Positions 12,786 through 12,805 of a DNA stretch of 12,805 bases are shown one piece after another (position 1 is the first letter of the stretch; every line of letters begins with the position of its first letter). This DNA is from Rhodospirillales bacterium (GTDB lineage Bacteria; Pseudomonadota; Alphaproteobacteria; Rhodospirillales; JAPHTL01), in assembly GCA_026193355.1 (NCBI GenBank), contig JAPHTL010000305.1, forward strand, positions 1 to 12,805, given 5' to 3'. Under the pieces are notes generated by a model that had not been told where the DNA came from, did no database searches, and worked only from the letters and a program-made list of their open reading frames with translations. Made by a program: the position numbers and the translations under genes.

Positions 12786-12805
12786 TGGCCCCCCGCCTTT
12801 CGTTC

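Overview
The window looks like chromosomal, mostly housekeeping DNA from a GC-rich alphaproteobacterium, probably a Rhodospirillales-type lineage. The reasons are the gene order (rph-rdgB-hemW facing away from hrcA-grpE, then the penicillin-binding-protein activator, rsmI, yraN, gshB and comM), the high third-position GC, and the type of proteins encoded. Fourteen protein genes are well supported. Two sigma70-like promoters and one strong intrinsic terminator can be read directly. I see no rRNA, tRNA, CRISPR array, insertion sequence or origin.

Layout from left to right: (1) the 5' end of comM (minus), cut by the window edge; (2) a 247-base gap with a putative comM promoter and a coding-like plus-strand ORF that looks frameshifted; (3) zntB (minus), a CorA-family metal transporter; (4) a divergent spacer, then a single-domain bacteriohemerythrin (plus) that ends 10 bases from gshB coming the other way; (5) a minus-strand run transcribed rsmI -> yraN -> BON-domain lipoprotein -> small two-helix membrane protein -> gshB; (6) the LpoA/LppC-type lipoprotein (plus), divergent from rsmI, whose 3' end overlaps hemW antisense by 87 bases; (7) a compact minus-strand operon rph -> rdgB -> hemW; (8) hrcA-grpE (plus), overlapping by ATGA and closed by a terminator; (9) an AT-richer tail with one unrecognised minus-strand gene and a palindrome near the right edge.

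How the genes fit together: rsmI, the LpoA-like lipoprotein, yraN and the dual-BON lipoprotein recall the E. coli yraL-lpoA-yraN-diaA-dolP neighbourhood without diaA, so this block links 16S rRNA methylation, cell-wall synthase activation and outer-membrane maintenance. rph, rdgB and hemW cover RNA 3'-end processing, nucleotide-pool sanitation and haem handling. hrcA-grpE is a heat-shock unit.

I did not find a convincing new multi-gene system. The points most worth a second look are a hemerythrin in which one canonical iron-ligand histidine is glutamine, a possible slippage-dependent or frameshifted small gene beside zntB, the antisense overlap of the LpoA-like gene with hemW, and the compositionally foreign gene at the right end.
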